This document shows, in pieces, positions 1 through 9,684 of a stretch of DNA of 64,000 nucleotides. The notes beneath the pieces were generated by a model, which worked only from the letters and a program-made list of their open reading frames with translations, ran no database searches and was not told the DNA's origin. Within the stretch, counting starts at the first letter, position 1. The number at the start of each line of letters is the position of its first letter. The position numbers and the translations under genes are program-made. The DNA lies in the NCBI GenBank assembly GCA_963725425.1, contig CAVRYJ010000011.1:1-64000 (forward strand), in the 5' to 3' direction. The DNA comes from Clostridium_I sp963725425. Lineage in GTDB: Bacteria; Bacillota; Clostridia; Clostridiales; Clostridiaceae.

Positions 1-407
1 ATATATATTAAACCTATGCCTTTTAGGTAATTATTAGTTAGTGATTTGCTTAGAATTGGGCTATTGGATATTCTCCAGTAGCTTTTTCTTGTATTTGCAT
101 ATTCCCAAGCTTTATGTTTAGAAATACCTAATTTAGTAAGATTAACCTGTTTAGTTTCAATCTTCTTCCATTGTTTCCGAAAACACATCCTAATTCTTCG
201 CCTTAGCCACCCATCAAAATTTTGAAGAATATTCTTCATGTCTGCAATAGCAAAATAGTTTATCTATCCCAGAATAGATTGTTTCAGTTTAAGCAATCTA
301 TATTTCATACTCATCGCATTACTTCTTGAAGTTAATTCTTTAAGTTTTGATTTGAATTTGATTACAGGCTTTTCATGCACTCTTATTCTGCATTTTCCCT
401 TTATCTT
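1..407 (-). pseudogene. Group II intron reverse transcriptase/maturase, C-terminal remnant
   Basis: Read on the minus strand, an open frame from about 407 to the left edge encodes the maturase (X) and DNA-binding part of a group II intron protein. It shows RVHEKPV, ELTSRSNAMSM, INYFAIADMKN and WLRRRIRMCFRKQWKK, all typical of LtrA-like proteins. The fingers-palm RT domain is missing upstream, so the gene is truncated, and its 3' end leaves the window. At 264-266 the frame has TAG where the family has Trp in G-W-[IV]-N-Y-F, a nonsense mutation. No intron RNA domain V is visible beside it. It is unrelated in position to the intact intron at 57-59 kb. Confidence 0.8.
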
Positions 408-464
408 ATAAAAGAGAAATTAACCCTTGAATAATTAAATCCAAATTATTAAATTTTATAATAG

Positions 465-1900
465 CCAGGGCTAACGCATGAGTAAACAAATTGTTAAATG
501 AGCTAAAATAGTATATTTATAGCTGTCTTAAGGCTTGTTATTGTGTTATCATAATCTCATATAAATTTATATATGAGGTACATTAACTATGATAAAACGT
601 AAAATGCTGTTATATTATTTTGGAAGCATAACAGACCAAAGACAAAGCACAAAAATTATACATAAACTAACATCAATATTGTTCATAGCTGTAGTTGGAA
701 CATTAGCAAACTGTGATAGTTGGGTTGCTATAGAAGATTTTGCAAATACCAGAATTGATTTCTTCAAAAAATATCTGACTTTGCCATATGGGATACCTTC
801 TCATGATACGATGCAAAGAGTTTTTGAATGGATTGATCCAAAGGAATTTGGTAGTAGCTTCATGAAATGGATAGAAGAAATTTCATCTAGTTTAGATGGT
901 TCAATTATAGCAATTGATGGCAAAACTATGTGCGGAGCACGCCGTACAACAGAAGATAAATCAGCCATACATATAGTAAGTGCATGGGCGAGCAAATACA
1001 GAATAGTTATAGGTCAGGTAAAAACTGCTGAAAAGAATAATGAAATCACCGCTATTCCAGAATTGCTGAAATTATTAGATATAAATGGATGCATTGTCAC
1101 AACTGACGCCATGGGCTGTCAAAAAAATATAGTGAAAATTATAGTAGATAAGAAATCTGATTATGTGCTTGAATTAAAAGGAAATCAGAAACTTTTCTAT
1201 GAAGAAGTTAAAGAATATTTAGATGATTCAATAGAAACAGGATTTAATGATACTCCATATACATATACAAAGACATTTGATAAAGGACATGGACGAATTG
1301 AAACTAGAGAATACTATATTACTGAAAATATAAATTGGCTAAGTACACGTAGTGAATGGCAAAATCTAAAGAGTATAGGCGTTGCTATACGAAAGAGCGA
1401 GGAAAAAGGCAAAATAACAATAGAGAAAAGGTATTATATAAGTTCCCTGCCAGCTGACGCTGTAAAATTTTCAAATGCTGTGCGCAAGCACTGGGGTATA
1501 GAAAGTATGCATTGGGTACTAGATGTAGTCTTTAATGAAGACTCTAATAGGACAAGAAAAGAACACAGTCCTGAGAATTTATCATTACTTAGAAAATTTG
1601 CACTTAATATACTTAGAAATATAGAAACAGAAAAACCGATGAGTTCTCCAAGAAAAAGGGCAAAAGCTATGACAGATGAAAATTTTCTTACTTTAGTGGT
1701 GAATAATACATTTTTGGCCTAATGAAAAATAGGTCCTATTTTTGATGCCACTAGATATATCCAACAATAAGGAATATCCTTTCAGTAATAAAAAAATAGT
1801 TCAATCCATAGCTGAATTATGTAAATTCGTAATAGCTAGACTTATTTTTAGAATTTTTATGGGAAATAAAGAATTAAAAACTTTCATGCGTTTGCCCTGG
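465..1900 (+). mobile_element. ISAs1-family insertion sequence, complete
   Basis: A single transposase gene lies between imperfect terminal inverted repeats. The left end begins CCAGGGCTAACGCATGA at 465, and the right end, read inward from 1900, begins CCAGGGCAAACGCATGA. The length of about 1.44 kb fits the family. I could not find a convincing direct target duplication. The element lies exactly at the edge of the decayed module copy A, so it may have caused the truncation there. Confidence 0.75.
589..1722 (+). CDS. ISAs1-family DDE transposase
   Basis: The 377-aa protein has the full ISAs1 layout. The N-terminal DDE_Tnp_1-associated domain includes LYYFGSITDQRQ and the catalytic core begins with AIDGKTMCGARR (first Asp). 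The middle motif is TTDAMGCQ (second Asp), followed by YVLELKGNQ, and the C-terminal block RKHWGIESMHWVLDVVFNED supplies the catalytic Glu. The length is normal for the family and there are no frameshifts, so the protein is probably functional. The start is the ATG that follows a gaggt-type ribosome binding site. It is expected to catalyse cut-and-paste movement of the surrounding IS. Confidence 0.92.
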   Translation: MIKRKMLLYYFGSITDQRQSTKIIHKLTSILFIAVVGTLANCDSWVAIEDFANTRIDFFKKYLTLPYGIPSHDTMQRVFEWIDPKEFGSSFMKWIEEISSSLDGSIIAIDGKTMCGARRTTEDKSAIHIVSAWASKYRIVIGQVKTAEKNNEITAIPELLKLLDINGCIVTTDAMGCQKNIVKIIVDKKSDYVLELKGNQKLFYEEVKEYLDDSIETGFNDTPYTYTKTFDKGHGRIETREYYITENINWLSTRSEWQNLKSIGVAIRKSEEKGKITIEKRYYISSLPADAVKFSNAVRKHWGIESMHWVLDVVFNEDSNRTRKEHSPENLSLLRKFALNILRNIETEKPMSSPRKRAKAMTDENFLTLVVNNTFLA

Positions 1901-1903
1901 TAT

Positions 1904-2330
1904 ATTCTATTAATATGCTTCTATTACTGCATTATAAAATTCCTCTACATTTAATAAATTCTTATAAAATTTATGATTCATATGATTCAATCCTTTAGAC
2001 CATTAACACCCCTTATCCCTTAATTGCTTTACAGGATTATACGCTGTTGAAGTTGAAGTTATTCCGATAACATTACATAACTCCCTTATTATTTGCGCAT
2101 AATTGTGTTTTTTAGCATATGATTCTATTGCTCTAAATACTTCTTCTTATCTTTTGAATGATGGTTTTTGGGGTGTGGATTTATTATATTATTAAAATTA
2201 AGCTAGTTGGATGAAGATGGGACTATTTTGATATGTGCCAAAGGTAATTTGTACGAAAATATTATGATGGTAGAGGATTTTAAAAGTAAGCATGAATATT
2301 TTAAGACACCTAAAAATTCATAGATTTATA
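1904..2330. repeat. Repeated module, copy A (decayed, internally deleted)
   Basis: This stretch aligns with parts of module copy C at 27.06-27.96 kb. The first ~110 bases match the 3' end of the DUF-like gene of copy C (27066 onward). The sequence then jumps, by an internal deletion of roughly 450 bases, into the LexA-like helix-turn-helix gene (minus strand, about 2010-2160), which here has frameshifts and an in-frame stop. The last ~130 bases match the region upstream of that gene in copy C. No intact reading frame remains. The left end is cut by the ISAs1 element. Confidence 0.7.
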
Positions 2331-2331
2331 A

Positions 2332-3741
2332 TTAAAGTTTTTCTCCATTTGAAGAAATAGCTTGTTTATACCAGTAGAAACTATTCTTCCTTATTCTCCT
2401 AAGATCCTTTAAATCAAATTCTTCTCTGTTAACATAAACGAACCCATAACGCTTGCTACTGCCTTGATGTGTACTTACCAGATCAATTGCTGACCAAGGG
2501 CAATATCCTATTAGCTTTACACCATCTGTAATTGCAAGTTTGGCTTGTTCTATGTGTTTTCGCAAATAATCTATACGATAATCATCATTGATTACGTCCC
2601 CTTTTTCTAACTTATCAAAAGCACCTAGCCCATTTTCAGTAAGTAAAAGTGGTAGATTATATCTGTCATTAAGCTCACGCAATGTGTTACGAAAACCAAC
2701 AGGATCAATCTCCCATCCAAACTCAGTTTTTTGTAAATTGGGATTAGATGCACTTTTGTAAACTCCTGGTTTTCCTTCAGAAATTTGTTGATCTCCTGTA
2801 GACACTGTATTTAAGTCATCATTTTCACTATGAGCTACTGTAGCTGTATTATAGTAGTTAAACGCAATAAAATCCGGATTAGCATTTTTCAAAACTTCCA
2901 TATCACCTTTTTCAATGGTTGGTGTATACCCTTTTTCCTCCATATAACTCCAAGCAATACTATTATACCGTCCATATACAGCCATATCTAAATACAGCCA
3001 GTTACGTATAGATGAATAGTTCATGGCAGCAAGTATATCTTCAGGTTTTGAACTGGCTGGATAAACTGATGAAATATTTGGTGCTGGTCCAATTTTACCA
3101 TTTGGACAAATAGCATGGCATAATTTCATGGCCTTTGCTTGAGCTAACATCATATGATGATTTTGTTTATATAGTTCTTTTTCTGGATCTTTCAAACTTT
3201 TATCTAACGTTCCTATCACCGATCCGTGAAGAATCATCATATTTTGTTCGTTTATAGTTAACCAGTACTTGACTTTGTCACCAAAGTTTGTAAATAAAAC
3301 CTTAGCATAATTTTCAAAAGCATCTATGGTTTCTCTATTGGACCATCCCCCCCGTTCTTGAAGTGCATAAGGTAAGTCAAAGTGATACATAGTTACAATA
3401 GGCTCAATATTATATTTTATTAATTCATTAATTAAGTTATTATAAAATTGTATGCCTTTTTCATTTACTTCTCCTGTACCCTTTGGAAATATTCTAGTCC
3501 AAGCAATTGAAAAACGGTAAGCTTTAAATCCCATTTCTGCAAATAAAGCAATATCTTCTTTATAGTGATGATAATGGTCACTTGTTACTTTGAAATCCGT
3601 AGTATCTTTTACAACGTTTACCATATCAATAACGGAAGGTCCCTTTCCATCTTCATTCCATGCACCTTCTACTTGATAGGCTGATGTTGATGCTCCCCAT
3701 AAGAAATCTTTTGGAAATTCTTTTAATTTTTCATGCTGCAT
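2332..3741 (-). CDS. GH1 family 6-phospho-beta-glucosidase
   Basis: A 469-aa glycoside hydrolase family 1 protein with no signal peptide, so cytoplasmic. The N terminus PKDFLWGASTSAYQVEGA is the GH1 signature. The acid/base Glu is in TINEQN (E165; the usual Pro after it is replaced by Gln) and the nucleophile is in LLTENGLG. The loop STHQGSSKRYGFVYV carries the Ser, Lys and Tyr that bind the substrate phosphate in 6-phospho-glycosidases, so it should hydrolyse PTS-delivered 6-phospho-beta-glucosides. The gene is last in the sugar cluster, just downstream of the LacI gene, with an AGGAGG ribosome binding site. It complements the PTS permease at 11240-13093. Confidence 0.9.
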   Translation of the reverse strand: MQHEKLKEFPKDFLWGASTSAYQVEGAWNEDGKGPSVIDMVNVVKDTTDFKVTSDHYHHYKEDIALFAEMGFKAYRFSIAWTRIFPKGTGEVNEKGIQFYNNLINELIKYNIEPIVTMYHFDLPYALQERGGWSNRETIDAFENYAKVLFTNFGDKVKYWLTINEQNMMILHGSVIGTLDKSLKDPEKELYKQNHHMMLAQAKAMKLCHAICPNGKIGPAPNISSVYPASSKPEDILAAMNYSSIRNWLYLDMAVYGRYNSIAWSYMEEKGYTPTIEKGDMEVLKNANPDFIAFNYYNTATVAHSENDDLNTVSTGDQQISEGKPGVYKSASNPNLQKTEFGWEIDPVGFRNTLRELNDRYNLPLLLTENGLGAFDKLEKGDVINDDYRIDYLRKHIEQAKLAITDGVKLIGYCPWSAIDLVSTHQGSSKRYGFVYVNREEFDLKDLRRIRKNSFYWYKQAISSNGEKL

Positions 3742-3804
3742 TTAAATTTCCTCCTTTTGTGTGAAATTTTATGAAAGTAAATTTCATGACTTTTATTTCT
3801 TAAC

Positions 3805-4821
3805 TTATTTATGCATATCAATCACACTATTTCTTTGTATTAATTTAGTATCAATCTCTATTTTTATGGGAATTTCATCTCTATTGTTTATTCTCTCTAT
3901 AAGTCTAGTTACAGATAACCTTCCCATTACATTGGTATACACTTTAATTGTTGTTAAATTGGGATTACCCATTGAACTAAATGGAATATCATCAAACCCA
4001 ATTATAGATACTTCTTCTGGAATCCTTATCTTTTCTTCTTGCATAGCTTTTATAGCACCTAATGCAATAATGTCATTTAATGCAAAAAATGCAGTTGGCA
4101 ATTTTCCCTTATGGTTTAATAGATATTGTTTCATGTCTCTATAGGCTCCATCTAAAGTTGGTTCAACTAAAATTTTATCATCTTCATTAAAATCTAAATT
4201 AAAATCATCAATAGCATTCATGAATCCCCTGCAACGATATTCAAAATTACTTATGTCTATAGAACTTCCTAAAATACCAATTCTAGTATGAGAATTATCG
4301 ATAAAATATTTAGCTACTCCATAGGAACCTCTTGTATTATTAATTACTATGTAGTCATAACTTTTTGTTGGAAAATAGCTATCTAGAACAACTAATGGAA
4401 TATTTATATTCTCAAAATTTTCAAAATCATTTTCGTCCATTTCTGTTGCTAGAAGTAATATTCCATCTATTTTATTATGATTTATAATTTTTAAAATATC
4501 TTCTTTATCATTTTCTCCATGAATTATTTGTGATATTAATAATTCATATCCCCTTTGTCTACATTCATTTTCACATGATCCTATCAGTGCGGAAAAAAAT
4601 TGTGTATCTGAAACAACATATCCATGTTTTTTGAAAATGATTAATCTAATTATTTTATCTTCACTTTTTTTACTGTTATTAAAATACCCCAAATCTTCTG
4701 CTGTTTTAATTATTTTTAATTTAGTTTCTTTTCCTACACCTTTTTTATTATTAAGTGCATTAGATACGGTCCCTGGCGATACGCCTACTAGTTTAGCTAT
4801 ATCTTGCATTACTGTTTTCAT
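3805..4821 (-). CDS. LacI/GalR-family transcriptional regulator
   Basis: A 338-aa protein. The N-terminal LacI helix-turn-helix (MQDIAKLVGVSPGTVSNALNN) is followed by the hinge and a periplasmic-binding-protein-like sensor domain. That domain contains FFALNDIIALGAIKAM and SIIGFDDIPFSSMGNPNLTT, typical of the family. It sits inside the sugar cluster between the isomerase and the glucosidase, so local control of this cluster is the likely role. The best operator candidate is the near-palindrome at 13303-13316 upstream of the PTS gene. The effector is unknown; a phosphorylated disaccharide or pentose phosphate is an inference from context. Confidence 0.9.
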   Translation of the reverse strand: MKTVMQDIAKLVGVSPGTVSNALNNKKGVGKETKLKIIKTAEDLGYFNNSKKSEDKIIRLIIFKKHGYVVSDTQFFSALIGSCENECRQRGYELLISQIIHGENDKEDILKIINHNKIDGILLLATEMDENDFENFENINIPLVVLDSYFPTKSYDYIVINNTRGSYGVAKYFIDNSHTRIGILGSSIDISNFEYRCRGFMNAIDDFNLDFNEDDKILVEPTLDGAYRDMKQYLLNHKGKLPTAFFALNDIIALGAIKAMQEEKIRIPEEVSIIGFDDIPFSSMGNPNLTTIKVYTNVMGRLSVTRLIERINNRDEIPIKIEIDTKLIQRNSVIDMHK

Positions 4822-4884
4822 TTCAACTCTACCTACCTCTTTCTATGCCATTACAATTCAACTATACATAGTATAAATCAATAT

Positions 4885-4920
4885 CTCTACAATTAAAATA
4901 TTTTTATTTTAATTGTAGAG
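4885..4920. other. Perfect 16-bp inverted repeat (stem-loop) between isomerase and lacI-type gene
   Basis: Arms 4885-4900 and 4905-4920 are exact reverse complements with a 4-base loop. It is very AT-rich and has no U-run on the minus strand, so it is not a classical terminator. It may be an mRNA processing or stabilising hairpin, or a protein-binding palindrome upstream of the regulator gene. Confidence 0.6.
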
Positions 4921-4950
4921 TTCAAATGCACTATATATAACTATTTGTTT

Positions 4951-6375
4951 TTATTCTCCACGTAGCCAAGACTTTACATCATCTTCAACATCGTCATAAA
5001 AATCTGGCTTTAAATTAGGAATATATTTGCAAGCTTCATAAATAACAGGTAATACATCTTTATGAACACCAGTACAATGATGAACATATGGGCCCGTTAC
5101 TAATTTATCTTCAAGTCTTGATAAGTTTTCTACTTCAACCCATAAATATGCTCCCTGGATATATGGTCCTTCAATACCTTTCGCATGTCCAAGCAGCATA
5201 GAATATTCTCCATTATCTCCATCAAATCTTAAAAGTGATACATCTCCACCCTTAATTTCTGCAAAAGACGCTCCGCCACAATCACTTTCTAATGCAAATG
5301 GCACTTCCATCTGTGCTTTTTGACCTTGTTTAGTTAATGATATTGGAAAACACCCACAGTGTTGCAAAAGTTCACCGTTTTTATTAGTTGGATGCGCTAC
5401 TGTCCAATCTGCAAAAAATGTTGGTGTTTCTCCCATAGTTGCCGCTTGTGCTATTACCGATGTAATTGCACCATGAATATCTGTTTCACATACCACAGGA
5501 ATTCCTTCATCTGTAAGCATTGCATTAGCCATACATGGCATAATTTTCAATTCATCTTGTAACGCATTCCAACATTGTATAGCTACAGCACTGCAACCAT
5601 ATTCTTTAATTAATTGATTATAGGCTACCTTTAGAGCTGCCACACCTTCAACAACTTCTTCTGAAACTTTAATTTCCAGTACTCTCTTCATATATTTAAT
5701 TGTTTCTTCAACTTTATCCCTATTTTCAACTTTAACTTTTTTGACCTTGGCAACTAATTCTGTCATAGAAATCGGATAAATTTGAATTCCAAATTTTTCT
5801 AACAATTCTCCTTCACTGCACATCATAGTCCAAAATGATGATGGTCGAGTAGAAATTTGAAGTATTCTTAAACTTCCTAATTCTCTTACTACATTTGCAG
5901 CTGCTATAAAGTTTTTTAATCCTCGTTCAAAGGCCTCATCTTCTAAAGATGAATTTGGTATATATGTGAAAGGTATATTAAAGCGCCTTAAAATTTTACC
6001 CGTTGCAAATAGTCCACATTGAGTATCTCTTAGCCTTGTTCCATCTTCTAAAGGTGCATCGTCACGTGGTCCCCATAACAATACTGGAAGCTGCATCTTT
6101 TTTGCAACTTTTGCTACTAAATCCTCTGAACCAAAATTGCAGTGTGGAAAAAATAATGCATCTACCTTTTCTTTTTTAAATTTTTCTACTACTTTATCTA
6201 CATGTTCTTCTGAAAATAACAATCCTTCTTCATTTATATCATCTATATTTATAAATTCTATATTTAAACTTTTTAATTTCTCACAAGTTAAATCCTTATA
6301 TTTAATGGCATCATTTTTACTAAATATTGACCTACGAGTACCTGCGACTCCTAATTTAATATTATATTTTTTCAT
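4951..6375 (-). CDS. L-fucose/L-arabinose isomerase-family protein (sugar isomerase)
   Basis: About 474 aa. The start is set at the ATG preceded by GGAGGG at good spacing; an upstream in-frame TTG is less likely. The fold is that of the FucI/AraA-like isomerases: an N-terminal Rossmann-like domain (LGVAGTRRSIFS, DALFFPHCNFGSED), then a C-terminal catalytic part with TPTFFADWTV, HCGCFPISL and ESDCGGASFAEIKGGDVSL. The exact sugar cannot be read from the sequence. Neighbouring kinase, split transketolase and apiosidase-like genes suggest an aldopentose such as D-apiose being converted to a ketose. D-arabinose is an alternative. It is 16 nt downstream of the kinase gene, in the same operon. Confidence 0.75.
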   Translation of the reverse strand: MKKYNIKLGVAGTRRSIFSKNDAIKYKDLTCEKLKSLNIEFINIDDINEEGLLFSEEHVDKVVEKFKKEKVDALFFPHCNFGSEDLVAKVAKKMQLPVLLWGPRDDAPLEDGTRLRDTQCGLFATGKILRRFNIPFTYIPNSSLEDEAFERGLKNFIAAANVVRELGSLRILQISTRPSSFWTMMCSEGELLEKFGIQIYPISMTELVAKVKKVKVENRDKVEETIKYMKRVLEIKVSEEVVEGVAALKVAYNQLIKEYGCSAVAIQCWNALQDELKIMPCMANAMLTDEGIPVVCETDIHGAITSVIAQAATMGETPTFFADWTVAHPTNKNGELLQHCGCFPISLTKQGQKAQMEVPFALESDCGGASFAEIKGGDVSLLRFDGDNGEYSMLLGHAKGIEGPYIQGAYLWVEVENLSRLEDKLVTGPYVHHCTGVHKDVLPVIYEACKYIPNLKPDFYDDVEDDVKSWLRGE

Positions 6376-6391
6376 TTGTAATCCCTCCAAA

Positions 6392-7894
6392 CTATTTTTT
6401 ATTTAGTGCTGTGTGATACAAAACACTCTTCACAGCATTTTGCCACCCAGAATATAATTTTTCTCTTTCTTCTTCTAATATTTTGCTTTCATAAATTTCC
6501 GTTTTATTTGGCAAAAATCTTATTTCATCTATAGTTTTCCAAAGTCCAAGTCCTAATCCACATAGAAACGCTGATCCTAACGCGGATAACTCTTCATTAT
6601 CATTCTTTTCTATTTTACAATTTAACAAATTAGCTAAAAATTGATTATAGGTTTTATTTGTTGTAACCCCACCATCTATGTTTAAATGTTTGATTTTAAT
6701 ATTAGCTTCCTTTTCCATTACATCTAATGCATCTTTTACTTGATATGCAATACTCTCAAGAGCAGCTCTCATAATATGCTTCCTAGTTGAGCATCTGGAT
6801 AATCCTACAATGGAAGCTTTTGCATTAGCCTCCCAATAAGGTATACCAAGTCCTATAAAAGCTGGAACTAAATATACTCCTTCAGTTGTTTTTGTTTCTT
6901 TTACAACTTCATTAAATTCACTAAAGTCTTTAAACAATCCAAGCTCATTTTGTATCCAATTTATTGTGTCTCCACTGGAATTTATAATTCCTTCAATTCC
7001 ATAATTTACACCGTTTTTACATACAGATGCTATAGTTGTAACCATTCCATTACAAGATGATATATATTTATCACCTATGTTCATCATAATAGAATTGCCA
7101 GTACCAAAGGTAGCCTTTGCCATTCCTTTTTCAAAGCATCGTTGACCAAATAATGCCCCTTGTGAATCTCCTACCACTCCACATATTTTTAGTGGCTTTT
7201 TTAGTATTCCATCAATATCTGTTATTCCAAAAATTTCATCTGAAGGATAAACCTCTGGTAGCATGGTTTCTGGTACATTAAAAATATTAAGTAGTTCACT
7301 ATCCCAATTTAAGGTTTTAATATTAAACAATAGAGTTCTACTTGCATTAGTGTAGTCTGTTCTATGGACTTCTCCTTTAGTTAGTTTCCAAATCAAAAAG
7401 CTATCAATAGTTCCAAGTAACAATTTCCCTTGGTTTGCTTTTTCCCTTGCACCTTCAACATTATCCAGTATCCATTTAACTTTAGTAGCAGAAAAATATG
7501 GATCTAATCTTAGTCCCGTTTTTTCTGCAACTATATCATCATATTCCCTAAGTTCATTGCAAATTTCTGTTGTTCTTCTGCATTGCCATACAATAGCATT
7601 ATATATAGGTAATCCAGTTTCCTTTTCCCAGACTACAATGGTTTCTCTCTGATTTGTTATAGATAATCCTAAAATTTCTTCTTGCTCTATTTCCTTATTT
7701 TTAATAATTTCTCTTATTACTGATTTAACATTTTCATATATTTCTAGAGGATTATGCTCTACCCAGCCTAAAGCAGGATAAATTTGTTCATGTTTTTTAC
7801 TCACCTTACATTTAACATTGCCTGTTTTATCTATGATTAATGCCTTTGTAGAAGATGTACTCTGATCTATAGCTAATATAAATTTTTTCATCAT
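6392..7894 (-). CDS. FGGY-family carbohydrate kinase, glycerol-kinase-like
   Basis: About 500 aa. The N terminus FILAIDQSTSSTKALI is the FGGY phosphate-binding motif. LSITNQRETIVVW, NAIVWQCRRT, GTIDSFLIWKLT and RTDYTNASRTLLFNI closely follow glycerol kinase, and VVGDSQGALFGQ carries the catalytic Asp. Differences from true GlpK, such as QCRRT and GDSQG, fit a paralogue with another substrate. In this operon, 3 nt downstream of the transketolase C-subunit gene, phosphorylation of a ketose (for example apulose at C4) is more plausible than glycerol. The start is taken at the first ATG after AAGGGTG; the GTG three codons upstream is an alternative. Confidence 0.82.
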   Translation of the reverse strand: MMKKFILAIDQSTSSTKALIIDKTGNVKCKVSKKHEQIYPALGWVEHNPLEIYENVKSVIREIIKNKEIEQEEILGLSITNQRETIVVWEKETGLPIYNAIVWQCRRTTEICNELREYDDIVAEKTGLRLDPYFSATKVKWILDNVEGAREKANQGKLLLGTIDSFLIWKLTKGEVHRTDYTNASRTLLFNIKTLNWDSELLNIFNVPETMLPEVYPSDEIFGITDIDGILKKPLKICGVVGDSQGALFGQRCFEKGMAKATFGTGNSIMMNIGDKYISSCNGMVTTIASVCKNGVNYGIEGIINSSGDTINWIQNELGLFKDFSEFNEVVKETKTTEGVYLVPAFIGLGIPYWEANAKASIVGLSRCSTRKHIMRAALESIAYQVKDALDVMEKEANIKIKHLNIDGGVTTNKTYNQFLANLLNCKIEKNDNEELSALGSAFLCGLGLGLWKTIDEIRFLPNKTEIYESKILEEEREKLYSGWQNAVKSVLYHTALNKK

Positions 7895-7905
7895 AACATA
7901 CACCC

Positions 7906-8844
7906 TTATCTATTTTTAAGAATTTTTTCTGCAGTTTTCACTAAGTTGTCTACCGTTAATCCATAATAATTAAATACTTCTTTAGAATTACCTGTTATAG
8001 GAGCCTCATCAGCAATCCCCAGTATCTTCATTTTTGTTGGTGCATTTTGGCAAACTACTTCCGATACTGCTGCACCTAGTCCACCGTAAATACTGTGCTC
8101 TTCAATTGTAATAATTCCACCTGTTTCCTCAGCCGCTTTTATGATTATTTCATTATCCAAAGGTTTTATTGTATGCATACTTATAATTCTTGCACCTATC
8201 CCTTTAGCTTCTAATTGTTTTCCAGCATCTAGCGCTATCTTAACAGTTTCTCCTGTACCTATTATTGTAATATCTGAACCTTCATGTAGAACATTTCCTT
8301 TACCAATGTGGAATTCAAAATTCTCCGAATCGTAAACATCTTCTACTGCGCTTCGCCCAATACGAATATAAGCTGGTCCATCATATTTATATAGTGCTTC
8401 AATGATTTTCTTCGTTTCAAAACGATCCGCTGGAAGCAAAACTTGAATTCCCGGGATAGCTCTCATAACTGCTATATCTTGAAGCGAATGATGAGTCATT
8501 CCTAATGCTCCATAACTTACGCCACCGCTAATTCCAACTAACTTAACATTAGTTTTTGAATATGCTACGTCAACTTTAATTTGTTCAACACTTCTCATGG
8601 ATAAAAAACAAGCTGGTGATGCCACATAAGGTTTTTTTCCACATGTTGCTAGACCTGCAGCAATTCCTACTGAATCTTGTTCTGCAATACCAACTTCTAC
8701 AAATTGCCCCGGATATTCCTCTGCAAAATTCCCCATGGAAGCTGAGCCTCTAGAATCACAAGTTATAACCATAATATCCTTATCATTTTTCGCTAAATCT
8801 ACTAATGTATCGCATATTACTTGACGGTTAGAAATCTTATTCAT
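7906..8844 (-). CDS. Transketolase, C-terminal subunit (pyrimidine-binding and C-terminal domains)
   Basis: A 312-aa protein equal to the second half of transketolase. The pyrimidine-binding domain has GQFVEVGIAEQDSVGIAAGLA, with the cofactor-activating Glu, and GALGMTHHSLQDIAVMR. The C-terminal domain contains IITIEEHSIYGGLGAAVSE. It needs the N-terminal subunit encoded immediately upstream; the two genes overlap by 8 bp, which suggests translational coupling and an obligate alpha2beta2 enzyme. Split transketolases of this kind include the apulose-4-phosphate enzymes, but others act in ordinary pentose phosphate metabolism. Placement in a sugar operon favours a dedicated catabolic role. Confidence 0.88.
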   Translation of the reverse strand: MNKISNRQVICDTLVDLAKNDKDIMVITCDSRGSASMGNFAEEYPGQFVEVGIAEQDSVGIAAGLATCGKKPYVASPACFLSMRSVEQIKVDVAYSKTNVKLVGISGGVSYGALGMTHHSLQDIAVMRAIPGIQVLLPADRFETKKIIEALYKYDGPAYIRIGRSAVEDVYDSENFEFHIGKGNVLHEGSDITIIGTGETVKIALDAGKQLEAKGIGARIISMHTIKPLDNEIIIKAAEETGGIITIEEHSIYGGLGAAVSEVVCQNAPTKMKILGIADEAPITGNSKEVFNYYGLTVDNLVKTAEKILKNR

Positions 8845-9667
8845 TTATTTCAGCTCCTTCTATTTCAATAACAGCTTGATCATATTGCTCTTTTGTCAAT
8901 ACTCCATGATGCCACTTAACCTGATTTTCCATAAAAGAGATCCCTTTTCCTTTTATGGTATTTGCTATAATCATTGTTGGCTTTCCTTTTTCAGCTGGAA
9001 TATTGTTTAATACTATAATCAACTTCTCAATATCATTTCCATCTACTTCAACAACTTTCCAACCAAAGCTTGACCATTTGTCACTTAAATTATCTAATGC
9101 CATAACTTCTTCGGTAGTTCCTGATATTTGCAATCCATTTCTATCTATAATTCCCACTAAATTATCCAATTTATAATTAGCTGCTGACATAGCTCCTTCC
9201 CATACTGAACCCTCTGCTTGTTCTCCATCTCCCATTAATGTAAATACACGATAATTTTTATTATCACGTTTTCCAGCTAGAGCCATACCTACAGAAACAG
9301 GTAATCCATGTCCTAATGACCCAGTATTTATTTCAACTCCTGGATTTTTACTGTTTGGATGACCAATTAAAGTGGAGCCATATTGACTGTAAGTTTTAAG
9401 TTTTTCTTTATTAAAGAAACCTTTATCTGCTAAGATATAGTAAAGAGATTCTGCAATATGTCCTTTACTTAACACGAATCTATCCCTATCTGGATTTTTA
9501 ATATTTTTAGCATCAATATTTAGTACGTTATAATAAAGAGTAGTTAATATATCAATACTAGATAATGATCCTCCAATATGACCTGCTTTAGAAACATATA
9601 CCATATTCAATACACCTTTTCTAATTTGTTTTGCTTTAAGTTTTAAGTCTTTTAATTTTTGTTCCAT
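8837..9667 (-). CDS. Transketolase, N-terminal subunit (thiamine pyrophosphate-binding)
   Basis: A 276-aa protein matching the pyrophosphate-binding half of transketolase. It shows SKAGHIGGSLSSIDILT, RDRFVLSKGH and GSLGHGLPVSVGMALAGK. The TPP/Mg motif starts at MGDGEQAEGSVWEG and ends near LVGIIDRNGLQ. The length is normal for a stand-alone N subunit. The partner subunit follows with an 8-bp overlap, and the DUF4038 gene lies 17 nt upstream. The enzyme would transfer a two-carbon unit from a phosphorylated ketose made by the adjacent isomerase and kinase. Confidence 0.9.
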   Translation of the reverse strand: MEQKLKDLKLKAKQIRKGVLNMVYVSKAGHIGGSLSSIDILTTLYYNVLNIDAKNIKNPDRDRFVLSKGHIAESLYYILADKGFFNKEKLKTYSQYGSTLIGHPNSKNPGVEINTGSLGHGLPVSVGMALAGKRDNKNYRVFTLMGDGEQAEGSVWEGAMSAANYKLDNLVGIIDRNGLQISGTTEEVMALDNLSDKWSSFGWKVVEVDGNDIEKLIIVLNNIPAEKGKPTMIIANTIKGKGISFMENQVKWHHGVLTKEQYDQAVIEIEGAEINE

Positions 9668-9684
9668 AATTTTTACCTCCCAAG

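Noticed and set aside
1742..1954. 70-codon plus-strand ORF after the ISAs1 transposase
   Set aside because: It runs across the IS right end into module copy A and has no ribosome binding site or family pattern.
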